Part shown: positions 45,476 through 54,232 of the stretch, piece by piece
Position numbering within the stretch: the stretch's first letter is position 1
Layout: every line of letters begins with the position of its first letter
Source: Bordetella parapertussis
Lineage (GTDB): Bacteria; Pseudomonadota; Gammaproteobacteria; Burkholderiales; Burkholderiaceae_B
Assembly (NCBI GenBank): GCA_945911685.1
Contig: CAMEAW010000003.1
Span: 1 to 61,305 of the forward strand
Reading direction: 5' to 3'
Length of the DNA stretch: 61,305 nucleotides
Program-made: the position numbers and the translations under genes
Notes under the pieces: generated by a model
What the model was told of the DNA's origin: nothing
What the model saw: only the letters and a program-made list of their open reading frames with translations
The model's database searches: none

Positions 45476-47518
45476 TTAGGCAAACGCCTCAAGCTGCGTT
45501 TGTAATTCAAGCCAAGCGCTTTCAAGGCTGGCCGCGCGTTTGGTGAGCTCGCCGTGCTCGGCTAGCACACGTACGCATTCTTCTTTGCGTGCATCACTGT
45601 ACAACTCTGAGTCAGCGATCAAGGTATCTAAGCTTTTGAGCTTGGTTTGTACTTGGTCAAGTTCTTTTTCAAGTTTGTTGACTTGCTGCTCGAGCGGTTT
45701 GCGCAACTGTGCGACCTGCTGCCGTTGCTCGGCATTTTCGCGCTTGTTGAGCTTGCGCTCTTGCGCTGAAGGCGCAGCCTTGGCCGCTGCGTCGGCGGTA
45801 GCCTGTGCTGCGGCTTGAGCGGCTAACGCGGCTTGTTCAGCCGCCGACATCTTGTTAGCAACGCGACCTGCAGTGCGCGCGGCAGCCTCTTGCTTGCGTG
45901 CGCGGGCTTGATGTTGAGCTAGCCAGTCACGATAGTCTTCAAGGTCGCCATCAAATTCTTGTACGCCGCCATCGGCCACAATCCAAAAGCTATCGACGGT
46001 GGTGCGTAACAAATGCCTGTCGTGCGACACCAAGAGCATGCTGCCACCAAACTCGGCTAGAGCCGTGGTTAAGGCCTCGCGGGTTTCAACATCTAAGTGG
46101 TTGCTTGGCTCATCGAGTAAAAGCAGGTTTGGCTTTTGCCACACAATCAATGACAGGGCTAGACGTGCTTTTTCGCCACCTGACATGGGCTCGACGGTGT
46201 CGGTAACACGATCGCCACCAAAGCCAAAACCGCCAAGATAATTGCGGAGTTCTTGTTCGCGTGTGCCCGGTGCAATGCGCATCAGGTGTTGCAAGGGGCT
46301 GCTGGCTAAATCCAACATATCAAGCTGATGCTGAGCAAAATAGCCCACCTCAAGCCCGCGCGAGGCTAAGCGCGTGCCGCCTTGTACCTCAAGCTCGCCG
46401 GCCAGTGTTTTGACTAAGGTACTTTTGCCGGCACCGTTGACGCCCAGAATGCCTATGCGATCGCCGCCGCGCACCATTAACTTAACGTTGCGCAAGATGG
46501 CGACTTGCTTGCCGCTATCGGTGGTGTAACCCGCGTGCATATCATCGAGCACCAACAACGGGTCGGGCATGCTTTTAGGTGTAGGGATGCGGATTTCAAT
46601 GCCAGATTCAGCGCGAATCGGGGCCATTAAATCCATACGTGCCAGTGCTTTGACTCGACTTTGTGCTTGCTTGGCTTTTGAGGCTTTTGCCTTAAAGCGG
46701 TCAATAAACCCTTGCAGTCGGGCTGACTCGCGCGTTTGTTTATCAAACGCCATTTTGGTCTGCCTGAGGCGCTCAGCACGTTGCGTTACAAAATCCTCAT
46801 AGCCGCCTTTGTAGCGAACCAGTTTACCCTGATCAAAGTGCAAAATAGTTTGCGCAACGGCATCTAAAAACTCAGTGTCGTGCGAGATCAACAACACGGT
46901 GCCTTGGTAGGCCGCCAGCCATTTTTCAAGCCAAAGCATCGCGTCAAGGTCGAGATGATTTGTGGGCTCGTCAAGCAGCAATAATTCAGAGGGCGCCATC
47001 AAGGCGCGTGCCAACGCCAAGCGCATGCGCCAGCCGCCCGAAAAGCTATCAACAGGCTCTGACCATTGCTCAGGCGTAAAGCCTAAGCCAGCCAGTAATT
47101 GTTCGGCACGCGAAACCGCAGTCCAGGCATCAGCCTCGATGAGTTCTGCTTCAAGCTCTGCAATACGAGAGCCCTGTTCTTGGGCATGGTCATCGCTTGT
47201 ATGCGCCGTGTCGTCGATCAGTGCGCGTTGGGCCTGTAGTTGGCGCAGGTGCGTGTCGCCATCAATCACGAATTCGCGAGCGGCGTCAGCGCTGTCAGCG
47301 ATTTCTTGCCTAACGCTGGCAATACGCCAGCCTGTCGGAAAATCAAGCCGACCCGCATCGGCATCGATTTCATGTTGGATTAAGGCAAATAAGGTCGATT
47401 TGCCCGCCCCGTTTTTACCGACAAAACCCACCCGCTCTCCGGGGTGAACAACAAAATCAGTTTGATCAATGAGTACTTTTGCGCCGCGTCGAACGGTCAA
47501 GCCAGTTGCACGAATCAC
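45476..47518 (-). CDS. ABC-F family ATPase (YheS-like)
   Basis: This soluble protein has two ABC ATPase domains and no membrane part, as in ribosome-associated ABC-F factors. It has Walker A GKNGAGKST and GVNGAGKST, signatures SGGWRMRLALARAL and SGGEKARLALSLI, and Walker B LLLLDEPTNHLDL and LLLLDEPSNHLDV. A Lys/Arg-rich linker lies between them, and a C-terminal Ala-rich coiled coil runs from about 545 on. I chose the GTG at 47518 (MIRATGLTVRRGAKVLI, 680 aa). It overlaps the prmB stop as GTGA and fits the E. coli YheS start. Cellular function in this subfamily is not firmly established. Confidence 0.92.
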   Translation of the reverse strand: MIRATGLTVRRGAKVLIDQTDFVVHPGERVGFVGKNGAGKSTLFALIQHEIDADAGRLDFPTGWRIASVRQEIADSADAAREFVIDGDTHLRQLQAQRALIDDTAHTSDDHAQEQGSRIAELEAELIEADAWTAVSRAEQLLAGLGFTPEQWSEPVDSFSGGWRMRLALARALMAPSELLLLDEPTNHLDLDAMLWLEKWLAAYQGTVLLISHDTEFLDAVAQTILHFDQGKLVRYKGGYEDFVTQRAERLRQTKMAFDKQTRESARLQGFIDRFKAKASKAKQAQSRVKALARMDLMAPIRAESGIEIRIPTPKSMPDPLLVLDDMHAGYTTDSGKQVAILRNVKLMVRGGDRIGILGVNGAGKSTLVKTLAGELEVQGGTRLASRGLEVGYFAQHQLDMLDLASSPLQHLMRIAPGTREQELRNYLGGFGFGGDRVTDTVEPMSGGEKARLALSLIVWQKPNLLLLDEPSNHLDVETREALTTALAEFGGSMLLVSHDRHLLRTTVDSFWIVADGGVQEFDGDLEDYRDWLAQHQARARKQEAAARTAGRVANKMSAAEQAALAAQAAAQATADAAAKAAPSAQERKLNKRENAEQRQQVAQLRKPLEQQVNKLEKELDQVQTKLKSLDTLIADSELYSDARKEECVRVLAEHGELTKRAASLESAWLELQTQLEAFA

Positions 47519-48411
47519 GACGAAAATTGCTCGCGTGTCAGGAGTAGGATTTGGTCTGAGTCTTGCGCCGTGTCGAGCCACACAGGCTCAAATTCAGGAA
47601 ATGCGGCTTCAAAATGCGCGCGTTCGTGGCCAATTTCAAGCACAAGAATACCTTGGTCGTTTAAATGAGCGGGCGCTTGCTCGAGAATGGTGCGCACTAC
47701 ATCCATACCGTCGTCACCACCGGCTAAAGCCAGCGAAGGCTCGTGCTGGTACTCGGGTGGTAGCGCCAGCATGGATTGGCTGTTGACGTACGGTGGATTA
47801 CAAATAATCAGATCGTAACGAGCCGATACAGGTAAGGGATCAAAGAGACTGCCGTGGTGCAGTGTCAGGCGATCAGTGAGGTCGTGTTCTGTGACGTTGA
47901 GGGTGGCAACTTCGAGGGCTTGTGCTGAGATGTCTGTGGCATCAACAAAGGCCTCAGGGAATTGATGCGCGGCAATAATCGCTAAGCATCCCGAGCCCGT
48001 GCACAGATCTAACACGCTGTTGACCCCGTACGGATCCAAAATCCACGGGCTCAGTTGATGCATGAGTAATTCGGCGATGGGTGAGCGCGGCACAATCACA
48101 CGCTCATCAACGTAAAACGCGTAGCCTTGCAACCAGGCCTCGTGGGTGAGGTAGGGCGCTGGCACACGTCGCTCACAACGCGCATCAATGTACTGCAAGG
48201 CCTTGTGCCGCTCTTCGGGTAACACGCGCGCATCCATGAAAGGCTCGAGTTGATCGGGCGGCAGATGCAATGCGCTTAGTACTAGGTACACAGCCTCATC
48301 CCAAGCGTTGTCTGACCCATGGCCAAACGACAGCTTGGTTTGATTGAAACGCGAGACGCCGTAGCGAATTAAGTCGCGTACGGTTCGCAGGGCGTCGCGT
48401 GAATCATCCAT
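47515..48411 (-). CDS. prmB: Ribosomal protein L3 glutamine N5-methyltransferase PrmB
   Basis: PrmB methylates a glutamine of ribosomal protein L3. The 298-aa SAM enzyme has VLDLCTGSGCLAIIAAHQFP (motif I) and the substrate-binding NPPYVNSQSM that marks glutamine N5-methyltransferases. The N-terminal domain FNQTKLSFGHGSDNAWDEA matches PrmB rather than PrmC. It follows dapD by 7 nt and overlaps the ABC-F start as GTGA. Confidence 0.95.
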   Translation of the reverse strand: MDDSRDALRTVRDLIRYGVSRFNQTKLSFGHGSDNAWDEAVYLVLSALHLPPDQLEPFMDARVLPEERHKALQYIDARCERRVPAPYLTHEAWLQGYAFYVDERVIVPRSPIAELLMHQLSPWILDPYGVNSVLDLCTGSGCLAIIAAHQFPEAFVDATDISAQALEVATLNVTEHDLTDRLTLHHGSLFDPLPVSARYDLIICNPPYVNSQSMLALPPEYQHEPSLALAGGDDGMDVVRTILEQAPAHLNDQGILVLEIGHERAHFEAAFPEFEPVWLDTAQDSDQILLLTREQFSS

Positions 48412-48418
48412 GCCTGCC

Positions 48419-49240
48419 TTAGGCTCGTAGCAAATCGTTGATGCTGGTTTTGGCGCGTGTTTGCGCGTCGACCCGCTTGACGATAATCGCGCAATTCAAA
48501 CTATGCGTGCCATCGGCCGAAGGCAACGAGCCGGGTACCACGACTGAGCCAGACGGTACACGACCGTAATGGATCTCTTTGGTTTCGCGATCATAGATGC
48601 GGGTACTTTGCGATAAAAATACACCCATGGCCAGAACGCTGTTTTCTTCGACGATGACACCTTCAACGACTTCAGAGCGCGCACCAATAAAGCAGTTATC
48701 TTCGATGATGGTTGGGTTGGCTTGCAGAGGCTCGAGTACGCCGCCGATACCCACACCACCCGACAGATGCACGTTTTTACCGATCTGTGCGCAAGAGCCT
48801 ACCGTGGCCCAAGTATCGACCATGGTGTTTTCATCGACGTATGCGCCAATGTTGACGTACGAAGGCATCAACACGACATTGCGCCCGATGAAGCAACCAC
48901 GGCGTGCAACCGCAGGTGGCACCACGCGGTAGCCGGCAGCTTGAAAATCAGCTTGGTTGAACTCAGCAAATTTGAGCGGCACTTTATCGTAAAACTGCAT
49001 TGGTGCCTGACCCATCACGCCGTTATCGTTCAAGCGAAACGACAGTAAGACGGCTTTTTTAATCCATTGGTGCACCACCCAACTGCCATTGATTTTTTCA
49101 GCAACGCGCAGGCTGCCAGCGTCGAGGGCGTCAAGGGTGTGGGCAACCGCTTCGCGCACGCTTGCGCTGGCGGCGGTGGGTGACAGGTTGGTGCGATCTT
49201 CCCAACCGCTTTCAATGGCATTTTGCAAATCTAAGGTCAT
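48419..49240 (-). CDS. dapD: 2,3,4,5-tetrahydropyridine-2,6-dicarboxylate N-succinyltransferase
   Basis: DapD succinylates tetrahydrodipicolinate in lysine and diaminopimelate synthesis. The 273-aa product has a helical N-terminal domain and left-handed beta-helix hexapeptide repeats ([40 protein letters not shown]). [20 protein letters not shown] and the C-terminal [20 protein letters not shown] block (here [16 protein letters not shown]) are typical. It is between dapC and prmB on the same strand. Confidence 0.97.
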   Translation of the reverse strand: MTLDLQNAIESGWEDRTNLSPTAASASVREAVAHTLDALDAGSLRVAEKINGSWVVHQWIKKAVLLSFRLNDNGVMGQAPMQFYDKVPLKFAEFNQADFQAAGYRVVPPAVARRGCFIGRNVVLMPSYVNIGAYVDENTMVDTWATVGSCAQIGKNVHLSGGVGIGGVLEPLQANPTIIEDNCFIGARSEVVEGVIVEENSVLAMGVFLSQSTRIYDRETKEIHYGRVPSGSVVVPGSLPSADGTHSLNCAIIVKRVDAQTRAKTSINDLLRA

Positions 49241-49287
49241 GACAGGCCTTTATAAAGGTGGAGAGTAAATGATGAACGAACGAAGAA

Positions 49288-50481
49288 TTAGGTTTTACGC
49301 ACAAAGTCTGCGATGCGATGCGCTGCTTCGACGCAATCTACGAGCGGGGCGACTAGTGCGATCCGAATGCGGTTTTGCCCAGGGTTCACCCCGTTGACGG
49401 TGCGGCCCACATAGCTGCCCGGCAAAGTCGTCACGTTGGTGTGGGTCAGTAAGTCGCGCACAACATCGGCATCTGGGCCTTTGGTGCCGGCCCAAAGGTA
49501 AAACGAGGCATCGGGTCGCTTGACATCCAGTACAGGTGCCAAAATTGGCAGTACAGCATCAAACTTAGCGCGGTATTGCTGGCGGTTATCGATGACGTGG
49601 GCCTCGTCTTGCCAGGCCGCGATGCTGGCGGCCGAGACAACGGGGGACAAGGCACTGCCGTGGTAGGTACGATAAAGCAAAAACTTGGCCATTAGCTTGG
49701 CGTCACCCGCCACAAACCCAGAGCGCATGCCCGGCACGTTTGAACGTTTGGACAAACTCGAGAAGCTCACCAAGTTTCGAAAATCAGTGCGCCCCAGTTG
49801 AACGGCAGCCTGCATGCCGCCTAAGGGTGGGTTGGCTTCGTCTAGGTAGATCTCTGAGTAGCACTCGTCAGAGGCAATCACAAAATCATAGCGGTCTGAT
49901 AAATCAAACAGCGTTTGCCATTCGGCAAGCGTCATGACGTTACCAGCCGGGTTGCCTGGCGAGCAAACAAATAAAAGCTGAGTACGCGCCCAGATGTCAG
50001 CCGGAACCGTTGACCAATTGCAGCCAAAGTTCAGTGTTGGGTCTGAATTGACGTAATACGGAGTCGCGCCGCCTAAAAGCGCCGCACCTTCGTAAATCTG
50101 ATAAAAAGGATTGGGGCACACCACGATGCCGTTTTTGGTCGAGTCGAGTACGACTTGGGCAAAAGCAAACAGGGCCTCACGCGACCCTAGTGCAGGTAAG
50201 ATCTGCGTTTCGGGATCGGGGCAGGGGATACCGTAGCGTTTGCCGAGCCACTGGCTAATTGCCTGGCGCAACTTGGGGTCGCCCTTGGTGGGCGGATAGC
50301 TAGATAAGCCATCCAGTGCGCCCACAATAGCGTCTTTTACGCATTGCGGGGCTGCGTGCTTGGGTTCGCCAATCGAAAGGTTGATTGCCCTCAGGTTAAC
50401 AGGCGGAGTGCCCGCCTGAGCCAATAAAAGGCGAAGTTTTTCAAAAGGATAGGGCTGTAAGGTGTCGAGGCGTGGATTCAT
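49288..50481 (-). CDS. dapC: N-succinyldiaminopimelate aminotransferase
   Basis: DapC is a class I/II PLP aminotransferase that acts just after DapD in the succinylase branch of lysine synthesis. The 397-aa product starts MNPRLDTLQPYPFEKLRLLL. It has NLSIGEPKHAAP, the CSPGNPAGNVMT region, DECYSEIYLD and the PLP lysine in SFSSLSKRSNVPGMRSGFV. Adjacent dapD supports the assignment over a general aminotransferase. It is divergent from tRNA-Leu(UAG). Confidence 0.93.
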   Translation of the reverse strand: MNPRLDTLQPYPFEKLRLLLAQAGTPPVNLRAINLSIGEPKHAAPQCVKDAIVGALDGLSSYPPTKGDPKLRQAISQWLGKRYGIPCPDPETQILPALGSREALFAFAQVVLDSTKNGIVVCPNPFYQIYEGAALLGGATPYYVNSDPTLNFGCNWSTVPADIWARTQLLFVCSPGNPAGNVMTLAEWQTLFDLSDRYDFVIASDECYSEIYLDEANPPLGGMQAAVQLGRTDFRNLVSFSSLSKRSNVPGMRSGFVAGDAKLMAKFLLYRTYHGSALSPVVSAASIAAWQDEAHVIDNRQQYRAKFDAVLPILAPVLDVKRPDASFYLWAGTKGPDADVVRDLLTHTNVTTLPGSYVGRTVNGVNPGQNRIRIALVAPLVDCVEAAHRIADFVRKT

Positions 50482-50556
50482 TTACATATTTTAACCACTT
50501 GGCAGCACTACGGGGGCGGGAAACCTCAACAGGGTGCGCTACAATGTTCGGTTACT

Positions 50557-50643
50557 GCGAAGGTGGCGAAATTGGTAGACGCACCAGGTTTAGGTCCTGA
50601 CGCCGTAACAGGTGTGCGGGTTCGAGTCCCGCCCTTCGCACCA
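50557..50643 (+). tRNA. tRNA-Leu (anticodon TAG)
   Basis: This is an 87-nt class II tRNA with acceptor arms GCGAAGG and CCTTCGC and an encoded CCA. The anticodon loop TTTAGGT gives TAG (leucine, CUA). The variable arm is long. The T-arm contains GGTTCGAGTCC. A TACAAT (-10-like) lies at 50540-50545, but I find no good -35. Confidence 0.97.
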
Positions 50644-50707
50644 TTTATTACCTAGTTGGCGTGGGCTGTCCGCTGCGCTCTCCGTTCTCTTTGTTTGGTA
50701 GATCTTC

Positions 50708-52018
50708 ATGCAACCTGTGGTTGAAACCCTTGCCGGCCTCGAGCGCCGCGTTGAAATCTCGGTCTTAATGGCCGACGTCGAAAAAGCTGTTCAGGCCGAG
50801 CTCAAGCGCGTCTCGCGTACCGCGAAAGTGGCTGGTTTTCGTCCCGGTAAAGTGCCAATGGCTATGCTCGAGCGCACCCATGGCGCAGGCATCCGTTACG
50901 ACTCGATTAATTCGATGGTCGGGCAAGCCTTTGAGCAAGCCATCATTACCTCAGGTTTGCGTGTAGCAGGCGCCCCAAAGTTAGCACCAAAAACTGAAGG
51001 GCAGTCTGAAAACGATTTGTCGTTTGTGGCAACCTTCGAAGTCTATCCAACCATTACTTTGCCTGACCTGACTACGCTGAAAATCAAGCGCGCTGTCACC
51101 ACAGTTGGCGAGGCCGAGGTGCAGCGTACTGTTGATGTCTTGCGCAAACAACGCGCCCAGCACAAAGCGGCTGAAGGGCGCGTTGCTCAAGACGACGACC
51201 AGGTCAAACTTGATTTTGCCGGCACCATCGACGGCGTGCCGTTTGATGGCGGCAAAGCAGACGATTTTCCTTTTGTGTTGGGTCAAGGTCGTATGTTGCC
51301 CGAGTTCGAAGTCGCCGTGCGCGGCATGAAAGCGGGCGAAACCAAGGTGTTTCCGCTGCCGTTTCCCGCCGATTACGGTGGTAAAGACGTGGCAGGCAAA
51401 ACCGCCGAATTCACCATCACGGTTAAAGAAGTTGCCGAACCCATTTTGCCTGAATTGGACGCCGAATTTGCTAAAGCCTTGGGTCAAACCGAAGGCGACG
51501 TTGAGAAACTGCTGGCTGACATTCGGGCCAACATCGAACGCGAAGTCAAAGCACGCACCATGGCACGCACCAAAAATAGCGTCATGGACGCTTTAGTGGC
51601 TGTAGCCAGCTTTGACGTACCAAAAGCCTTGATCGACAGCGAGTGTGAAGCCCGTGTGGCCGCAGCCCGTGCCGAACTCACCCAGCGTGGCGTGCCCAAC
51701 GCAGACAAAATGCCGATTCCGGCTGATGCGTTTGCCACCGAGGCCGAGCGCCGCGTGAAGCTCGGTTTGTTGGTGTCTGAATTGGTGCAAGCCGAGCAAC
51801 TCCAGGCCAAGCCTGAGCAAGTGCGTGCACGCATCGAAGAATTCGCCTCAAGCTACGAAAAGCCAGCTGAAGTTGTCAGCTATTATCTGTCAGATCGCGC
51901 ACGTCGCTCAGAAGTCGAAGGCATCGTGCTTGAGGATAACGTGGTTCAGCATGCGTTAGCAAAAGCGCAAGTTGAAGACGAGCAAGTTCCCTTTGACCAA
52001 GTCATGGAAACCAAATAA
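50708..52018 (+). CDS. tig: Trigger factor
   Basis: Trigger factor is the ribosome-bound chaperone and prolyl isomerase. The 436-aa product has the ribosome-docking signature GFRPGKVPMAMLE in the N-terminal domain. The FKBP-type domain follows (QVKLDFAGTIDGVPFDGG, LGQGRMLPEFE), then the helical C-terminal chaperone arms. clpP begins on the base after its stop, so tig-clpP-clpX is an operon as in many bacteria. Confidence 0.97.
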   Translation: MQPVVETLAGLERRVEISVLMADVEKAVQAELKRVSRTAKVAGFRPGKVPMAMLERTHGAGIRYDSINSMVGQAFEQAIITSGLRVAGAPKLAPKTEGQSENDLSFVATFEVYPTITLPDLTTLKIKRAVTTVGEAEVQRTVDVLRKQRAQHKAAEGRVAQDDDQVKLDFAGTIDGVPFDGGKADDFPFVLGQGRMLPEFEVAVRGMKAGETKVFPLPFPADYGGKDVAGKTAEFTITVKEVAEPILPELDAEFAKALGQTEGDVEKLLADIRANIEREVKARTMARTKNSVMDALVAVASFDVPKALIDSECEARVAAARAELTQRGVPNADKMPIPADAFATEAERRVKLGLLVSELVQAEQLQAKPEQVRARIEEFASSYEKPAEVVSYYLSDRARRSEVEGIVLEDNVVQHALAKAQVEDEQVPFDQVMETK

Positions 52019-52675
52019 ATGCAACGCTTTACCGACTTTTATGCATCTATGCACGGCGGCGAGTCAGTGACGCCGACTGCGCTTGGTTACATCCCGATGG
52101 TGATTGAGCAGTCAGGGCGCGGTGAGCGCGCCTATGATATTTACTCAAGATTGCTTAAAGAACGCGTCATTTTTTTGGTGGGGCCGGTCAACGACCAGTC
52201 AGCCAACGTGATTGTTGCCCAGCTGCTTTTTTTAGAGTCTGAGAATCCCGACAAAGACGTCGCGCTTTACATCAACTCACCGGGCGGGTCGGTGTACGCT
52301 GGCATGGCCATATACGATACGATGCGCTTTATTAAGCCTGAAGTGTCAACACTTTGCACCGGTCTAGCTGCCAGTATGGGTGCGTTTTTGTTGGCTGCAG
52401 GCACTAAAGGTAAGCGTTTCTCATTACCAAATTCGCGCATCATGATTCACCAGCCCTCGGGTGGTGCGCAGGGCCAGGCAACTGACATTCAAATTCAGGC
52501 CCGCGAAATTTTAGATTTGCGTGAGCGTTTAAATCAGATGCTGGCCGATAACACCGGGCAAACTATCGAGCGTATCGGCTTGGATACAGAGCGCGACAAC
52601 TTTATGTCTGCCCCTGATGCGGTATCGTACGGGTTGATTGATAAGGTTTTAACTTCGCGGGCCGACACCGTATAA
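52019..52675 (+). CDS. clpP: ATP-dependent Clp protease proteolytic subunit
   Basis: ClpP is the serine protease barrel that pairs with ClpX and ClpA. The 218-aa precursor has the catalytic triad S119 ([11 protein letters not shown]), H144 (IMIHQPSGG) and D193 (TERDNFMS). A short N-terminal propeptide precedes the mature [12 protein letters not shown] start. Its ATG abuts the tig stop (TAAATG). Confidence 0.98.
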   Translation: MQRFTDFYASMHGGESVTPTALGYIPMVIEQSGRGERAYDIYSRLLKERVIFLVGPVNDQSANVIVAQLLFLESENPDKDVALYINSPGGSVYAGMAIYDTMRFIKPEVSTLCTGLAASMGAFLLAAGTKGKRFSLPNSRIMIHQPSGGAQGQATDIQIQAREILDLRERLNQMLADNTGQTIERIGLDTERDNFMSAPDAVSYGLIDKVLTSRADTV

Positions 52676-52682
52676 GCTTTTC

Positions 52683-52736
52683 ACCAAGCCTCGATGGATC
52701 AGTCATACTGAAACATCTGTTAAAACGAGGCTTGGT
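52683..52736 (+). other. 11-bp inverted repeat between clpP and clpX
   Basis: ACCAAGCCTCG (52683-52693) and CGAGGCTTGGT (52726-52736) are exact inverted repeats. The 32-nt loop contains a further small hairpin, TCAGT (52699-52703) with ACTGA (52707-52711). No T-run follows. The clpX ATG is 20 nt past the right arm, so the RNA could form a structure in the clpX leader. Confidence 0.6.
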
Positions 52737-52756
52737 ACAACTGGTAATGGATCGTT

Positions 52757-54049
52757 ATGTCAGAAAAAAAAGGCTCAGCCAGCACTAAGATTTTGCATTG
52801 TTCATTTTGCAACAAGAGCCAAAACGAAGTGCGCAAACTCATCGCAGGGCCTTCGGTCTTTGTTTGTGACGAGTGTATTGAGCTGTGTAACGACATCATT
52901 CGTGAAGAAGCCCAGGCAAGTGCCCGTGCCTCAATTCGCACCGATTTACCCACCCCCGCTGAAATCAAAGCCTTTCTAGATCAATACGTGATTGGTCAAA
53001 CCGCGTCTAAGCGTGTGTTGGCGGTCGCCGTATACAACCACTACAAGCGTTTGCGTCACGGCGAAATCAAGGGCGATGACGTTGAGCTTTCTAAAAGCAA
53101 TATTTTGTTGATTGGCCCGACCGGTTCCGGCAAAACCTTGCTTGCGCAAACACTGGCGCGTCAATTGAATGTGCCGTTTGTGATGGCTGACGCTACCACG
53201 CTGACCGAAGCCGGTTATGTGGGTGAAGACGTTGAAAATATTATTCAAAAGCTGCTGCAAAATTGTAATTACGAAGTGGATAAAGCACAGCGCGCCATCG
53301 TCTATATCGACGAAATCGATAAAATTTCGCGCAAAGCTGATAATCCTTCGATTACCCGTGACGTATCGGGTGAGGGTGTGCAACAAGCGCTGTTGAAGCT
53401 CATTGAAGGTACGGTGGCGTCTGTGCCCCCGCAAGGCGGTCGCAAGCATCCCAATCAAGATTTTGTGCAAGTCGACACCACTAATATTTTGTTTATCGTG
53501 GGTGGTGCGTTTGACGGCCTTGAAAAAGTGATTCGCAATCGTACCGAACGTTCTGGCATTGGGTTTAGTGCCAAGGTCGATTCCAAAACTGAGCAATCAA
53601 CCGGCACGACCTTTCTTGAGGTCGAACCTGAAGATCTGGTGAAGTTTGGTTTGATCCCTGAACTCGTGGGCCGCCTACCTGTCATCGCAACGTTGCAAGA
53701 GCTTGACGAAGACACACTGATCCAAATTCTGACTGAACCCAAAAACGCCTTGGTCAAGCAGTTTCAAAAGCTCTTCGCCATGGAAGGCGCCGAGCTCGAG
53801 ATTCGTCCGGCCGCGTTGCGCGCGATTGCCCGCAAGGCGGTTAAGCGTAAAACGGGTGCGCGTGGTTTGCGTTCCATCCTTGAATCTGCACTGTTAGACA
53901 CCATGTACGAGCTGCCGACTCAGGGCAACATCAAGCGAGTTGTGCTTGACGAAGCCACGATTGAGGGTCAGGGTAAGCCCCTGCTGGTGTATGGCGACGA
54001 AAAAGAGCCACCTAAAGTCGAGCGTAATCTGCGCGACGCAGCCGCTTAA
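52757..54049 (+). CDS. clpX: ATP-dependent Clp protease ATP-binding subunit ClpX
   Basis: ClpX is the AAA+ unfoldase of the ClpXP protease. The 430-aa product has an N-terminal four-cysteine zinc finger (C15, C18, C37, C40). Walker A is GPTGSGKT and Walker B is [10 protein letters not shown]. The pore and sensor regions typical of ClpX follow, along with the GFSAK loop. It is in an operon with clpP, separated by 81 nt with a strong inverted repeat, and ends at a terminator before lon. Confidence 0.98.
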   Translation: MSEKKGSASTKILHCSFCNKSQNEVRKLIAGPSVFVCDECIELCNDIIREEAQASARASIRTDLPTPAEIKAFLDQYVIGQTASKRVLAVAVYNHYKRLRHGEIKGDDVELSKSNILLIGPTGSGKTLLAQTLARQLNVPFVMADATTLTEAGYVGEDVENIIQKLLQNCNYEVDKAQRAIVYIDEIDKISRKADNPSITRDVSGEGVQQALLKLIEGTVASVPPQGGRKHPNQDFVQVDTTNILFIVGGAFDGLEKVIRNRTERSGIGFSAKVDSKTEQSTGTTFLEVEPEDLVKFGLIPELVGRLPVIATLQELDEDTLIQILTEPKNALVKQFQKLFAMEGAELEIRPAALRAIARKAVKRKTGARGLRSILESALLDTMYELPTQGNIKRVVLDEATIEGQGKPLLVYGDEKEPPKVERNLRDAAA

Positions 54050-54087
54050 GATTGAAATCTAGGGCTCGCGAAATAATTGATTTTCTC

Positions 54088-54108
54088 AGCCCCTTGTAGG
54101 GGCTTTTT
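54088..54108 (+). terminator. clpX terminator
   Basis: AGCCCC (54088-54093) and GGGGCT (54099-54104) form a 6-bp stem with a 5-nt loop. T5 follows at 54104-54108. It separates tig-clpP-clpX from lon. Confidence 0.85.
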
Positions 54109-54127
54109 GCTATGTCCGCGTTACAGG

Positions 54128-54153
54128 CTTGAAATTTGAGCTATCGTCTACAT
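54128..54153 (+). promoter_or_regulatory. sigma-32-like heat-shock promoter of lon
   Basis: CTTGAAA (54128-54134) is a perfect sigma-32 -35 element. After 13 nt CTACAT (54148-54153) resembles the CCCCAT -10. The lon ATG is about 80 nt downstream. Confidence 0.6.
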
Positions 54154-54232
54154 AACAGACATATTGGTGTCATCTCAGTCGTTATGTCGGTGGCTCACTT
54201 GAGCTTTACCGAGTCTTTATTAGGATTCTCTC

